Shown here: positions 18,501-26,755 of the stretch, in pieces | Position numbering within the stretch: position 1 is the first letter of the stretch | Layout of the letters: the number at the start of each line of letters is the position of its first letter | NCBI RefSeq assembly: GCF_920984675.1 | Contig: NZ_CAKLBV010000013.1 | Coordinates: forward strand, 1-64,000 | Direction: 5' to 3' | Source of the DNA: Methylobacterium sp. Leaf118 | Lineage (GTDB): Bacteria > Pseudomonadota > Alphaproteobacteria > Rhizobiales > Beijerinckiaceae | DNA length: 64,000 nucleotides | Position numbers and translations under genes: made by a program | The notes under the pieces: model-generated | Told to the model about the DNA's origin: nothing | What the model saw: the letters and a program-made list of their open reading frames with translations, nothing else | Databases searched by the model: none

Positions 18501-19929
18501 CGGCGCTGGCGCCGCCAGCCTCGACGGCCGCGTCTCCGCCGGACGCGGCGCCGAGGTGAGCGTGACCGGCTCGATCCCCGTCGAGCCCGGCGGCCCCTTG
18601 ACCCTGCGCGCCCGCGGGACCCTCGATGCGGCCCTCGCCAACTCGATGCTGAGCACCGGCGGTCAGCGCGTGGCGGGCCGCGTCGCCCTCGATGCGGGCG
18701 TGACCGGCACGGTCGCCGCGCCGCGGGTCGAGGGCTCGGCGACCTTGTCCGGCGGCAGCCTCACCGATCCGCTCAACGGCATCCGCCTCACCGACATCAC
18801 CGGCCGGGTGAGCGGCCGCGGCGACACCCTCGTGATCGAGCGCCTCACCGCGGCGACCCGCAACGGCGGGCGCCTCACGGTCGACGGCCGGGTCGCGGTC
18901 GAGCCGGCTTCGGGCTTCCCCGGCTCGCTGCGGATCACCGCGGATCGGGCCGAGCTGGTGTCGAGCCCGCTGATGACCGCGGTCACGAGCCTCAACCTCG
19001 CCCTGTCGGGCCCGCTCGCCCGCACCCCGAAGATCGCCGGCCGGGTCGATGTGGTCTCGATCGACGTCGCCGTGCCCGACCGGCTGCCCGCCACGGTGCA
19101 GCCGCTGCCCGGCATCCGCCACGTCAACACCCCGCCCGAGGTGCGCGCGCGCCTCGCCCAGCGCGGCGAGCGCAAGGCGCAGCTCGCCGCCGCCGCGAGC
19201 CGGAAGAAGGCCGCGGCCCCCTTCGACGCCACCCTCGACGTGATCGTGAGCGCGCCGAACCGCATCTTCGTGCGCGGGCGCGGCATCGATGCCGAACTCG
19301 GCGGCGAATTGCGGGTCACCGGCTCCTCGCGCGACCCCCGGGCCAACGGCGATTTCGAGATGCGGCGGGGCCGTCTCAGCCTCGTCGGCCAGCGGCTCGA
19401 CTTCACCCGGGGGCGGGTGTTCTTCGCGGGCGACCTCGCCCAGCCCGATCTCGATTTCGCCGCCGAGACCAAGGCCGGTGAGGTGACCGCCCGGGTCGCC
19501 GTCACGGGCCCGGCCTCGCAGCCGGTCTTCGCGCTCACCTCCGATCCGAGCCTCCCGCAGGACGAGATTCTCTCGCGCATCCTGTTCAAGAAGGCGGCGG
19601 GCGGGCTGTCGCCGTTCCAGGCGCTGCAACTGGCCCAGGCCGTGGCGCAGCTCTCCGGCGGGGCGGGCGGACCGGACGTGTTCGAGGCGGCTCGCAAGGG
19701 GCTCGGTCTCGACAGCCTCGACGTCTCGACCGGGGCGAGCGGCGGCCCCGCGGTCGGCGCCTCGCGCTACATCAACGACCGGATCAGCGTCGGCGTGAAG
19801 GCCGGGGCCAAGCCCGCCGACACGGCGGCCACGATCAACTACGACGTGACCCGCCGGATCAAGCTCAACGGCGAGGCCGGCAGCGACGGACGCACGGCGG
19901 TCGGGGTCGGGGCGGAATGGGAATGGTAG
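15520..19929 (+). CDS. tamB: Translocation and assembly module protein TamB (DUF490)
   Basis: The 1469-residue protein has an N-terminal signal anchor (about 33-50, AALAVLGLLLAAALIP), a very long repetitive beta-strand region typical of AsmA/TamB bridge proteins, and the C-terminal TamB/DUF490 domain (about 1130-1469). The latter ends in a barrel-like YDVTRRIKLNGEAGSD segment finishing in W. The length fits alphaproteobacterial TamB. It is immediately downstream of tamA with no gap. The protein is expected to span the periplasm and dock on TamA. Confidence 0.93.
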   Translation: MGFFRKARGSSLPSTDRGPARPGRRGLRGKIRGGVAALAVLGLLLAAALIPTDRTRAADGEKTVLGGLLSKVLSTPSSQVTIGGIDGALSSDATIRDVVISDSEGPWLKLDRARLVWRRLALLAGRLEVDSLEVGRLEILRKPVPGPVPEEAEPDGSLLPDLPVKVEIKAFRLAELVLGESVAGQPARLAADGKVKLGSPSEGLDLAVLARRLDAAGQFDARLLFVPKGERLEVKASLVEPEGGLLSKAANLPGTPPINFDLDGRGTLDSFNATLDFDAGPEIGAKGGARLSRIGSDRRLSLDLASRIEGLVPGPAAAIFSGTTKLEGGMAFADAGGFRIDRMDLTSRTARLGVAGTLTADRSADFRIEARAVPTEGRVTKAAETELETLVFDGTLKGPLTAPRVRGALKAAGLRTKGSSLERVEAQLAVEPAGLDPKAQRFTITADGQVEGLSLADPALRRAIGARGTLVLRASAGADGILDVTTLTLDADTGRASYAGRIGQNLLTGTLQAALSDLGAFSGVAGRDLAGRLEARAILSGDPARKALAADLDLRGGGMVLGDAVSDRLVGRAPVLTGRVFQTYDGYGFERLRFEGAEMAATLQGQATARSADVTGRIDLKALSALDGRLAGAASADARVTGSLRKPDLTLALRAPNAMADGRAIRDLRLDAALADLTGALDGTVRLAGDVAGKPLRAEAHLARPTKTDYALDRLAFALGSVTIDGRATVDSENLLGEGALTVRAGDLADLSALALGAMGGSLDAAVTLSRDGGRQDAAIRATGTNLRYDRYGLAKLDADLTGRDLRARPVLDGRASLDRLVAAGQTIDTVRLTAAGTAAASDLALTAQARGFALDGAARLIPAERTRIEIARFSAQRGGDRLALAGPAAITLDGASALIDNLVIAAGSGRVSVQGRAGEALDLKIGIRALPLALARIASPSLALSGTLEGEADLRGSAARPEGRYALSVARLVTPETRKAGLPPIDARASGTLGAGAASLDGRVSAGRGAEVSVTGSIPVEPGGPLTLRARGTLDAALANSMLSTGGQRVAGRVALDAGVTGTVAAPRVEGSATLSGGSLTDPLNGIRLTDITGRVSGRGDTLVIERLTAATRNGGRLTVDGRVAVEPASGFPGSLRITADRAELVSSPLMTAVTSLNLALSGPLARTPKIAGRVDVVSIDVAVPDRLPATVQPLPGIRHVNTPPEVRARLAQRGERKAQLAAAASRKKAAAPFDATLDVIVSAPNRIFVRGRGIDAELGGELRVTGSSRDPRANGDFEMRRGRLSLVGQRLDFTRGRVFFAGDLAQPDLDFAAETKAGEVTARVAVTGPASQPVFALTSDPSLPQDEILSRILFKKAAGGLSPFQALQLAQAVAQLSGGAGGPDVFEAARKGLGLDSLDVSTGASGGPAVGASRYINDRISVGVKAGAKPADTAATINYDVTRRIKLNGEAGSDGRTAVGVGAEWEW

Positions 19930-20052
19930 GCCGCGCCGGGTGAGGGGGCCTCGCGCGACCCGAGTGCGGGGCGCGGGCGCGAGGATGGAGGGCGGGCGCT
20001 TCCGCTCGGATCCTCGACGCCGCCTCAGAGTTCGTCCGGGCTGGGGGATTTT

Positions 20053-20093
20053 GGACGCGCGTTCCGCGTCCTGTGCGGCATCGGCGCTTTTTT
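20053..20093 (+). terminator. Hairpin and T6 tract after tamB
   Basis: GGACGCG (20053-20059) and CGCGTCC (20065-20071) form a 7-bp stem with a CGTTC loop. A run of six T lies at 20088-20093, somewhat far from the stem. It sits in the 237-bp convergent gap between tamB and the cyclase gene, which holds no visible gene. Confidence 0.4.
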
Positions 20094-20166
20094 GAGAAGC
20101 GGCGTCCGCCTCTCGGGCCTGAGGGTCGGGTCTCCCCGATCCTGACACGGGGGCGCCGCCCCCCGG

Positions 20167-21240
20167 TCAGCTGGCCGCCTCGCGGGGGCGGGCCAGGGGG
20201 CGGGCCTCGTCGCTCGGCAGGGCCGGACTCCGCTCCAGGGTCGCGACCGACAGGCGGCGTCCGCGTCCGCGCAGCGCATGGCTGCCGAGGCCGCGGGCGG
20301 CGACGTCCTTGGGCAGGCGGGGCAGGCGGGCGAGCAGATCCTCGGAGATCAGCGTGTCGACGCCAAGCGGGCGGCACAGCGCCTCGACCCGGGCCACCAC
20401 GTTCACGGCGTCGCCGAAATAGGCGATCTTGTGCCGGTCGACCCCGACTTCGGCTGTCACCACCGGGCCGCCATGCAGGCCCGCCCGCAGGCGCGGCACG
20501 GTGCCGAAGCGGGCCTCCCAGGCGGCGGCGTCCGCCTCGATGCGCTCGCGCACGGCGAACAGGCACTCGACGCAGCGCGCGTCCTTCAGGCCCCGCTCCA
20601 TCGGCCAGGTGATCATGGCCATGTCGCCGATGTAATCGTCGACCGAGCCCTGGAAGCGGCGGACCGGCTCGGCGAGGGTCGCGAAGACCGCGCCGAGATA
20701 TTCCTGCGCTCTCAGATCGCCGTGGGTCTCGGCAAAGGCGGTGGAGCCGACCACGTCGAGGAACAGGAAGATGCGCTCCTCCTCCACCGGCCGGTGGTAG
20801 CGCCCGACCAGGAAGTTGATGAAGACCTCCCCGCCGATGAGGTCGCGCATCCGGATCACGAAGACGAGCAGCGCCGAGACCGCCAGGGCGTAGGCCAGCA
20901 CCCGCGGCGTCGTGCGCACGGCCTCGGCCAAGGGGTCCGGCGTCAGGCCGAACAGCCACACGAAGAAGCCGCCGAGCGCGTTGCCGGCGACGATCATCGC
21001 CACGTAGGACAGCTCCGCGGCCACCACGTAGAGCCCGGCCGGAAGGCGGCGGATGCGCGCCTGCATCCCGGCGAGCAGCACTCCCCGGTCGAAGGCCAGG
21101 GCCGCGGTGCCGACGCAGATGCCGTAGGTGAAGCCCGCGGCGGGGCTCGCACCGCCCGCGAAGATGACGTTGTAGAGGAGCCCCGCGCCGCCGCAGGCGA
21201 GCAGGATGAGGAGCCAGAACCAGCGATGGTGCGGCAGCAT
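20167..21240 (-). CDS. Membrane-bound class III adenylate/guanylate cyclase
   Basis: From ATG 21240 the protein is 357 residues. The first 145 contain several hydrophobic helices (for example WFWLLILLACGGAGLLYNVIF and AYALAVSALLVFVI). A class III cyclase catalytic domain follows, starting IFLFLDVVGSTAF with metal ligand D162 and a second ligand D206 in YIGDMAMITW. The block KIAYFGDAVNVVARVEAL carries the purine/catalytic part. An in-frame ATG at 21396 would add 52 Pro/Arg-rich residues; I prefer the shorter form because GGAG lies 9 bp before ATG 21240 and the first helix follows at once. Product (cAMP or cGMP) and input signal cannot be read from the sequence. Confidence 0.85.
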   Translation of the reverse strand: MLPHHRWFWLLILLACGGAGLLYNVIFAGGASPAAGFTYGICVGTAALAFDRGVLLAGMQARIRRLPAGLYVVAAELSYVAMIVAGNALGGFFVWLFGLTPDPLAEAVRTTPRVLAYALAVSALLVFVIRMRDLIGGEVFINFLVGRYHRPVEEERIFLFLDVVGSTAFAETHGDLRAQEYLGAVFATLAEPVRRFQGSVDDYIGDMAMITWPMERGLKDARCVECLFAVRERIEADAAAWEARFGTVPRLRAGLHGGPVVTAEVGVDRHKIAYFGDAVNVVARVEALCRPLGVDTLISEDLLARLPRLPKDVAARGLGSHALRGRGRRLSVATLERSPALPSDEARPLARPREAAS

Positions 21241-21508
21241 CAGACGCGGCTCCGGGAGCGGACGGGCGTCGAACCCGCTCCGTGCGCGAACGGCCTCGGG
21301 CCATCGGCGCGGCGGTCGGGCAGGGGGGACGACACGGGGGATCCTCTGAGGCGGGGGCGGCGACGGCGCGGCCGGTTCGCACCTTGCGAGGGTCATGCCC
21401 GCAAGATGGCGCGAATGTGGCGCAACCCGCCCCCACGATTCAATCCGGCGCGATGACGGATCCGTCGCCCCCGGCCGGCTCGGGAGGCCGGAGCGGTCGG
21501 AGGCGGCG

Positions 21509-23713
21509 CTACTCGCCGATCCCGAACAGTTTCTCGAGGAAGTTGCGGTCGTCCTGGCTCGGACCCTGGCCCCGCGCCGCGCCGCGTCCGGTGGGCCCCG
21601 GGCGGGGCGGCACGGAGGCCGTGCGCTCCGGTTCGCCGAGGAGCGCGCCGATCAGGCCGCCGGGACCGTCCTCGCGATCGCCCGCATTGGCCACCTGGGG
21701 GCGGGCGCGCCACCGGTTGATCCCGGGCAGCCCGGTCGGCCGGTCCGATTTCAGCGCGGTCGTCATGTAGGCCTTCCAGATCTCGGCGGGCAGGCTGCCG
21801 CCCGAGGCCTTCTTGGTCGGCTCGCCGTCGTCGTTGCCGAGCCAGATTCCGGTGACGAGCGTCGCCGAGTAGCCGATGAACCACGCGTCGCGGAAATCCT
21901 GGCTGGTGCCGGTCTTGCCCGCGAGCTCCCAGCCGGGGATGTCGGCCTTCTTGGCCGTGCCCGAGGTGAAGACCTCGTGCAGCATGGCATTCATCATGCC
22001 GACGGCGTTCGGGTCGACGACGCGGCCGAGCCCGCCCTCGTTGCGCTTGTACAGGACCTTGCCGGTGGCGCTCTTGATGCTGGCGATCACGTAGGGGATC
22101 ACGCCGGTGCCGCCATTGGCGAAGGCGCAGTAGGCGCCGACCAGTTCCAGCGGGGTCACCTCGGAGGTGCCCAACGCGAGGGAGCCGTTGGCCTGGAGGG
22201 CCGAGCTGATCCCGAGCCGCTGGGCCGTCTGCACCACGGCCTTCGGCCCGACCTCCTGGCCGAGCCGCACCGCCACGGTGTTGAGCGACTGGGCCAGGGC
22301 ATCGCGCAGGGTCACCGGGCCGCTGTAATTGTGCGAGTAGTTCTCCGGCGCCCAATTGCCGATGCGGACCGGGGCGTCCTCCCGCACCGTGTCGGGGGTC
22401 AGGCCCCGCTCGACCGCGGCGAGGTAGACGAAGGGCTTGAAGGCCGAGCCGGGCTGGCGCTTGGCCGTGGTGGCGCGGTTGAACTGGCTCTGCGCATAGT
22501 CGCGCCCGCCGATCAGGGCCCGGATCGCCCCGTCCGGCCGCATCGAGACGAGGGCGCCCTGGCCGACATTGTAGCGGGCGCCCTTGGCGTTCAACTCGCC
22601 CGTCAGTGCCCGTTCGCCCGCGCCCTGGAGGCCGGAATCGACCGTGGTCGAGACCACGATGTCGTCCTCGAACTTCGGCAGGAAGTCGTCGAGCACGTCC
22701 ATCACGAGGTCGGCGACGTAATTGGGCGAGCCGCCGCCGCGGGCGGAGGCGGGGCGCGCGGGCTGGGCGAGCGCCAGCTTCACGTCCGGCGCCTTGGCGA
22801 AGCCCAGCTCCTCCATGGCGGCGAGCACGTGGGCGGCCCGGGCCTGGGCGGCCTTGAGATTGCGGTTGGGGGCCAGACGCGAGGGCGCCTGGACGAGCCC
22901 GCCGAGCATGGCGGCCTCGGCCAGTGTCACGTTCTTGGCGGGCTTGCCGAAATAGCGCTGCGCCGCCGCCTCGACGCCGTAGGCGCCGGCACCGAAATAG
23001 ACCCGGTTGAGGTAGAGTTCGAGGATCTCGTCCTTCGTGTATTTGTGCTCCAGCCAGAGGGCCAGGATCGCCTCCTGGATCTTCCGCGAGGCGGACCGTT
23101 CCGGGGTGAGGAACAGGTTCTTGGCGAGCTGCTGCGTCAGGGTCGATCCGCCCTGGGCCAGACCGCGGCGGGTCAGGTTCTGGGTGACCGCGCGGGCGAT
23201 GCCGACCGGATCGACGCCGAGATGGTCGTAGAAGCGCCGGTCCTCGATCGCCACGAAGGCGCGGGGCAGGTAGGGCGGCAATTCCTTGATCGACACGACC
23301 CGTCCGCCGGTCTCGCCGCGGTTGGCGAGCAAGCTTCCGTCGCTTGCCAGGATCGCGATGTTCGGCGGCCGTTTCGGCACGGCGAGCTGATCGATCGGCG
23401 GCAATTGCGAGGCGTGGTAGGCGACGAGGCCGGCGAGCGCGATCACGCCCCAGATGCCGAGCACGAGGAGGCCCTGGACGATCCGCCCGAGCCAGGAGCG
23501 CCGTCGCCGCGGCGGCTTCCCGCCGCCGCCGCCGGATTTCCTGCGAACAGGGGCGGGTGCGGCCCCGCCCGCCGCCCGGCCGGCTCCGCGCGAGGCGGCC
23601 CCCGCCGTGCGGTCGCCGCGCGACAGGCGCACGTCGAGGCGCGCCGGATCGCTCCCTTCCGGGATGTCGAAACTCGGTTCGCTGCGTGCTTTGCGTCCGC
23701 TTGCCTTCGCCAT
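21509..23713 (-). CDS. Class A penicillin-binding protein 1A (glycosyltransferase/transpeptidase)
   Basis: The 734-residue protein polymerises and cross-links peptidoglycan. A basic, Gly/Pro-rich cytoplasmic tail (1-72) precedes one membrane anchor (about 73-97). The GT51 glycosyltransferase domain carries VAIEDRRFYDHLGVD, GGSTLTQQLAKNLFL and KIQEAILALWLE. The transpeptidase domain carries SxxK in GSAFKPF, SxN in SQSLNTVAV and KTG in AGKTGTSQDF. Conserved residues for both activities are therefore present. ATG 23713 is chosen because the Lys/Arg-rich tail starts there; an in-frame start 54 bp upstream is possible. A TTAA-flanked dyad lies about 185 bp upstream. Confidence 0.93.
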   Translation of the reverse strand: MAKASGRKARSEPSFDIPEGSDPARLDVRLSRGDRTAGAASRGAGRAAGGAAPAPVRRKSGGGGGKPPRRRRSWLGRIVQGLLVLGIWGVIALAGLVAYHASQLPPIDQLAVPKRPPNIAILASDGSLLANRGETGGRVVSIKELPPYLPRAFVAIEDRRFYDHLGVDPVGIARAVTQNLTRRGLAQGGSTLTQQLAKNLFLTPERSASRKIQEAILALWLEHKYTKDEILELYLNRVYFGAGAYGVEAAAQRYFGKPAKNVTLAEAAMLGGLVQAPSRLAPNRNLKAAQARAAHVLAAMEELGFAKAPDVKLALAQPARPASARGGGSPNYVADLVMDVLDDFLPKFEDDIVVSTTVDSGLQGAGERALTGELNAKGARYNVGQGALVSMRPDGAIRALIGGRDYAQSQFNRATTAKRQPGSAFKPFVYLAAVERGLTPDTVREDAPVRIGNWAPENYSHNYSGPVTLRDALAQSLNTVAVRLGQEVGPKAVVQTAQRLGISSALQANGSLALGTSEVTPLELVGAYCAFANGGTGVIPYVIASIKSATGKVLYKRNEGGLGRVVDPNAVGMMNAMLHEVFTSGTAKKADIPGWELAGKTGTSQDFRDAWFIGYSATLVTGIWLGNDDGEPTKKASGGSLPAEIWKAYMTTALKSDRPTGLPGINRWRARPQVANAGDREDGPGGLIGALLGEPERTASVPPRPGPTGRGAARGQGPSQDDRNFLEKLFGIGE

Positions 23714-24241
23714 GCCGATCCATGCGTGCGGGTCGGGCGGGCTCCGTTCGGGAGCGCGCCCTGCCACCGTCTCTGACCGGAACCCTCGGGAGCGGGACGG
23801 GACGACCCTACCCGAGAGGCTCCCTCGCCCCGGCTCCCGAGCCGTCCGGCGGGACGGTTCCGGCCTCGTTTCGGCAGCCTAAATGCGGCGGGTTTAAGGG
23901 TTCTTAAGCCATGCCGACGCGCCCGGCCCCGCATCGGCCGGAGGCTGCGCGACGATCCCCCATGATGCCGATGCCCTGGCCTCGCGCGCGGAGGCGATCC
24001 GACGCCGGAGACACCAGCGTCGAAAGGCTTATCCCGGGCTCTTTCAACGGCAGGCCTCACCTTCGCCCAGGCATCGGCATGATTTCGCCCGAGGCCGAAA
24101 CCTCGCCTTGACGGGACAGGACGCGGGGAACGCTTCGGGCCGGAGCCGTGGCGTCTCGATTCCGGCCCGATCCGGATCACGGGTGACCGGCGTGACGGTC
24201 GGGCGCGCCGCGCGGCGGTTTCGCGCGGGGTCGGGCGCGGG
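23714..24241. other. 528-bp interval between the PBP1A and Mrr-like genes
   Basis: No convincing gene is visible on either strand: the short frames here lack ribosome binding sites and recognisable composition. The part nearest PBP1A should contain its promoter. The only conspicuous motif is the TTAAG-GGTT-CTTAA dyad at 23894-23907, listed separately. Confidence 0.5.
23894..23907. promoter_or_regulatory. TTAA-flanked dyad upstream of PBP1A
   Basis: TTAAG-GGTT-CTTAA is a perfect dyad in an otherwise roughly 70 percent GC region. Its two TTAA boxes are 6 bp apart, one less than the TTAA-N7-TTAA layout of alphaproteobacterial CtrA sites, so CtrA binding is only a possibility. Confidence 0.3.
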
Positions 24242-25030
24242 TCAGCGGACCTCGGCCGGCCGCTTTCGGCGGCGGCCCGGCTCGCGGCGGGGCTCGAGGT
24301 CGTCCAGGGCATCGTGATGCAGCAGCAGGACGCCGGTGGTGCCGGCGAGCTTGCGGGCCGCCGGGGTGAAGCCGGCATTCGACACGACCGCCGCCATGTC
24401 GGCCGACCAGTGCTGGGCGGCGGCGGCCACCTCCTGCACCGCCGCGTTGCCGACCGGCCGGCCGTAGCGCTTGCACTGGACCACGAGGCGCACGCCCGCC
24501 TGCTCGGCGATCACGTCGCAGCCCTGGTCGCCGCTGGCCCCCGTCGGCCGTGCCCGCCAGCCCGCCTCTTCCAGGCGTTCGGCGCAGAAGCGCTCGTAGG
24601 CGACGCCGTCCTCCGGCGCGTCCGAGGCCTCGGGCAGCACCTGGGCGCAGGCGACCCGCTCGACGATCTCCAGCATCGTCTCGAAGCGGCTCTCGGCCTC
24701 CTCCGCGAAGCCCCGCTCCTCGAGGAGCGGCACCACCGTGCGCTCGACGAAATAAGCCCGCTCCCGCCGCCAGCCATCCTCGATCGTGTTGCCGTAGGCA
24801 TCGCGGAAGCGCTCCTGGCGGCGGCGCAGGGCCAGAATCGACCCGTGGCGTCGAGCGATCCGCCGCACGAGGGCGCGGAAGCGGCGCGGGCGGTCGAAGC
24901 GGTGGGCCAGGATGGCGAGGCAGGCCGTCCCCGTCGCCGCGAAGGCCGGCGCTCCGTACCAGAAGCCCGCGCTGGAGCCGACGACGAGGGTCCAGAACAG
25001 GCGGACGGCAGTGGGCGACCGGCCGGACAT
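24242..25030 (-). CDS. Membrane-anchored Mrr-like restriction-endonuclease-fold protein
   Basis: The 262-residue protein has two N-terminal hydrophobic helices (about 9-26 and 28-44), a charged helical middle, and a C-terminal Mrr_cat-type nuclease domain. The PD-(D/E)xK signature appears as GDQGCDVIAEQ with D172 and QCKRY with Q185 and K187, preceded by the usual YERFCAERLEEAGW helix. In this family the domain cleaves DNA, in some members modified DNA. A methyltransferase partner is absent here, so this is not a classical restriction system. Membrane tethering of such a domain recurs in bacterial genomes, with unknown purpose. Confidence 0.72.
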   Translation of the reverse strand: MSGRSPTAVRLFWTLVVGSSAGFWYGAPAFAATGTACLAILAHRFDRPRRFRALVRRIARRHGSILALRRRQERFRDAYGNTIEDGWRRERAYFVERTVVPLLEERGFAEEAESRFETMLEIVERVACAQVLPEASDAPEDGVAYERFCAERLEEAGWRARPTGASGDQGCDVIAEQAGVRLVVQCKRYGRPVGNAAVQEVAAAAQHWSADMAAVVSNAGFTPAARKLAGTTGVLLLHHDALDDLEPRREPGRRRKRPAEVR

Positions 25031-25179
25031 CGTAACTCCCGCGCAAAGCCGGGCGCGCGGCCCGGCAGAGGCGGGACTGTTTCAGCCGGGAGTTGCCCGA
25101 CCTCTAACGGCGCCGGGCCGGGCTGTGGAGAGAAGGCTCCCTCCTTCGGCGCAGGCCCGGATCCCCTGTGGACAAGGCC

Positions 25180-25668
25180 TCAGGCATCCGCGGTCCGGTT
25201 GGTCCTGGCCCGGCGTCGCGGCGCGGCCTCCTCCAAGGCCTGGGGCTTGGCCGGCCATTTGCGGCGCTGCTGGCCGAGACCCATGGTGCGGGCCAGCTGC
25301 GAGCGGGTTTCCGCGTAGCTCGGCGCCACCATCGGGTAATCGTCGGGCAGGCCCCAGCGGGCGCGGTACTCGTCGGGCGAGAGATTGTAGCGGGTGCGCA
25401 AGTGCCGCTTGAGCGATTTGAACTTCTTCCCGTCTTCCAGGCAGATGATGAAATCTTGCGTGATGGAGCGCCGGATCGGCACGGCCGGTGTGAGCGGCGG
25501 CGATTCAGGTTCCGTCCCGCGGCCCGACAGGCGGGCCAGCGCCTCGTGCACCGAGATAACCAATCCTGGAAGCTCTCCCACCGGAAGCGAATTATTGCTC
25601 ACGAAGGCCGACACAATGTCGACGGTCAGTGAAACATAATTGCCTGTGGGTTCGTCCTCAGGTGACAT
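25180..25668 (-). CDS. MucR/Ros-family transcription regulator with a degenerate zinc site
   Basis: The 162-residue protein matches MucR/Ros: an N-terminal helical oligomerisation region (YVSLTVDIVSAFVSNN) and a C-terminal single zinc-finger-like domain around FKSLKRHLRTRYNLSPDEYR. The zinc ligands are eroded: C76 is kept, the second Cys is D79, H89 is kept, and the last His positions are R93/Y94. Some rhizobial homologues are known to fold with altered or no zinc. ATG 25668 is preferred over an in-frame TTG two codons upstream, since GGAGG is 9 bp before the ATG. MucR proteins control exopolysaccharide, motility and cell-cycle genes. The upstream region is unusually AT-rich with several dyads, fitting autoregulation. 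Confidence 0.88.
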   Translation of the reverse strand: MSPEDEPTGNYVSLTVDIVSAFVSNNSLPVGELPGLVISVHEALARLSGRGTEPESPPLTPAVPIRRSITQDFIICLEDGKKFKSLKRHLRTRYNLSPDEYRARWGLPDDYPMVAPSYAETRSQLARTMGLGQQRRKWPAKPQALEEAAPRRRARTNRTADA

Positions 25669-25712
25669 TGTCAATATCCTCCAAGCATACGCAAGCGCCC
25701 CTTCATAGGCCC

Positions 25713-25842
25713 CGTCACTGTGACGACGTGGCCTTGAACGGGAACGAAGTTATTGTGATGAGACGGTAATGATTTACCGCTTGACTGGGCTGTTCGCAAG
25801 GTGAATTTCCCCCACTTGTGCAAATTCAGTTGAAACTTGCAC
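25713..25842. promoter_or_regulatory. Dyad-rich, AT-rich control region upstream of the mucR homologue
   Basis: Three perfect inverted repeats lie within 130 bp upstream of the MucR start. They are CGTCAC-T-GTGACG (25713-25725), CGGTAA-TGAT-TTACCG (25764-25779) and GTGCAA-N13-TTGCAC (25818-25842). The surrounding 25740-25860 segment is much richer in A and T than its neighbours. MucR/Ros proteins bind AT-rich sites at their own promoters, so autoregulation is a reasonable inference. The rest of the 311-bp interval to 25979 shows no gene. Confidence 0.5.
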
Positions 25843-25979
25843 GCAATTCAATCATGGGCGGGAAGCATTGCCATGTCGGGGATGCAAAACCGCCGGTTTC
25901 GGGTCTCGCCCCGGACGCCCGCTGCGCCCACGCGGCCGAAGGGAGACGTCTCGGGGATCGGGCGTCGTGGGAAGCGTTG

Positions 25980-26630
25980 TTAAGGCGTGGCCTTGTCCCG
26001 GGGGCCGTAAGACTTGAAGCGCTCGACCGTCTCCGCGATCTCGGTGTCGGACAGGACGAGGGGCGTGCCGACCTGCAGGGCGAGGGCGTATTGGCGGCAC
26101 AGCGCCTCGACCTCGACGGCCAGCCACAAAGCGCGCGGGAGGGTGGGCCCGGTGGCGATCATGCCGTGATTGGCGAGCAGGCAGGCGCTGCGGCCGGACA
26201 AGGCCGCGAGGGCCTGTTCGGACAGGGCCTGAGTGCCGTAGGGCGCGTAAGGCGCGCAGCGGATGTTCGGCCCTCCGGCCATGGCGATCATGTAATGCAC
26301 CGCCGGGATCTCGCGGCCGCAGATCGCGAAGGCGGTGGCGTAGGGCGGGTGGGCATGCACCACCGCGCCGATCTCGGGCCGGGCCGCGAGAATGTCGCGG
26401 TGGAAGCGCCATTCCGAGGACGGGGCGAGCGGGTGATCGTAGCGCCCGTCCATGTCCATCGCGACGAGGTCGTCGGGGGCGAGGGTGTCGGCGGGGATGC
26501 CGGACGGCGTCACGAGCAGGCCGTCGCCCCAACGCACCGAGACGTTGCCCGACGTGCCCTGGCTGAGGCCGAGCGAGAGCAGGCTCCGCATGGCCTCGAC
26601 CATGGCTTGGCGGGTCGCGAAGGGGGGCAC
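25980..26630 (-). CDS. Class II aldolase/adducin-family sugar-phosphate aldolase
   Basis: The 216-residue protein resembles fuculose-phosphate and related class II aldolases. Zinc ligands are visible as H92 and H94 in VVHAHPPYATA and H155 in ANHGMIATG, with the catalytic Glu as E73 in SSEWRFH. The phosphate-binding block SQGTSGNVSVR is also intact. I assign the GTG at 26630 because AAGGAG lies 6 bp upstream; an ATG 63 bp further up has no ribosome binding site. The sugar substrate cannot be told. No kinase or isomerase partner is adjacent. Confidence 0.85.
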   Translation of the reverse strand: MPPFATRQAMVEAMRSLLSLGLSQGTSGNVSVRWGDGLLVTPSGIPADTLAPDDLVAMDMDGRYDHPLAPSSEWRFHRDILAARPEIGAVVHAHPPYATAFAICGREIPAVHYMIAMAGGPNIRCAPYAPYGTQALSEQALAALSGRSACLLANHGMIATGPTLPRALWLAVEVEALCRQYALALQVGTPLVLSDTEIAETVERFKSYGPRDKATP

Positions 26631-26755
26631 CGAATTCTCCTTTTGCACGCGGTGAAGAGTGACGGTATCCGTCTTCGGAGGAAACCGCGGCATTCAGCTT
26701 CCGTTAGGGCGGCGTTGGATAGCTTCGCATAACAATGGATCGGGGGAACGGGTCG

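Noticed and set aside
13402-20148. A 2248-codon open frame on the minus strand opposite tamA-tamB
   Set aside because: It is a by-product of GC-rich third positions in tamA/tamB. Its translation is Arg/Gly/Ala/His-rich low complexity with no domain, while the plus-strand genes have clear family motifs.
20025-20279. An 84-codon minus-strand frame overlapping the end of the cyclase gene
   Set aside because: It is Arg/Pro-rich, overlaps the well-supported cyclase gene in another frame and contains the terminator-like hairpin.
23911-24317. Small plus-strand frames between the PBP1A and Mrr-like genes
   Set aside because: They lack ribosome binding sites, have biased Arg/Pro/Ser composition, and overlap each other in different frames.
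24242-25030. A complete restriction-modification system
   Set aside because: Only the nuclease-fold gene is present; no methyltransferase or specificity gene flanks it.
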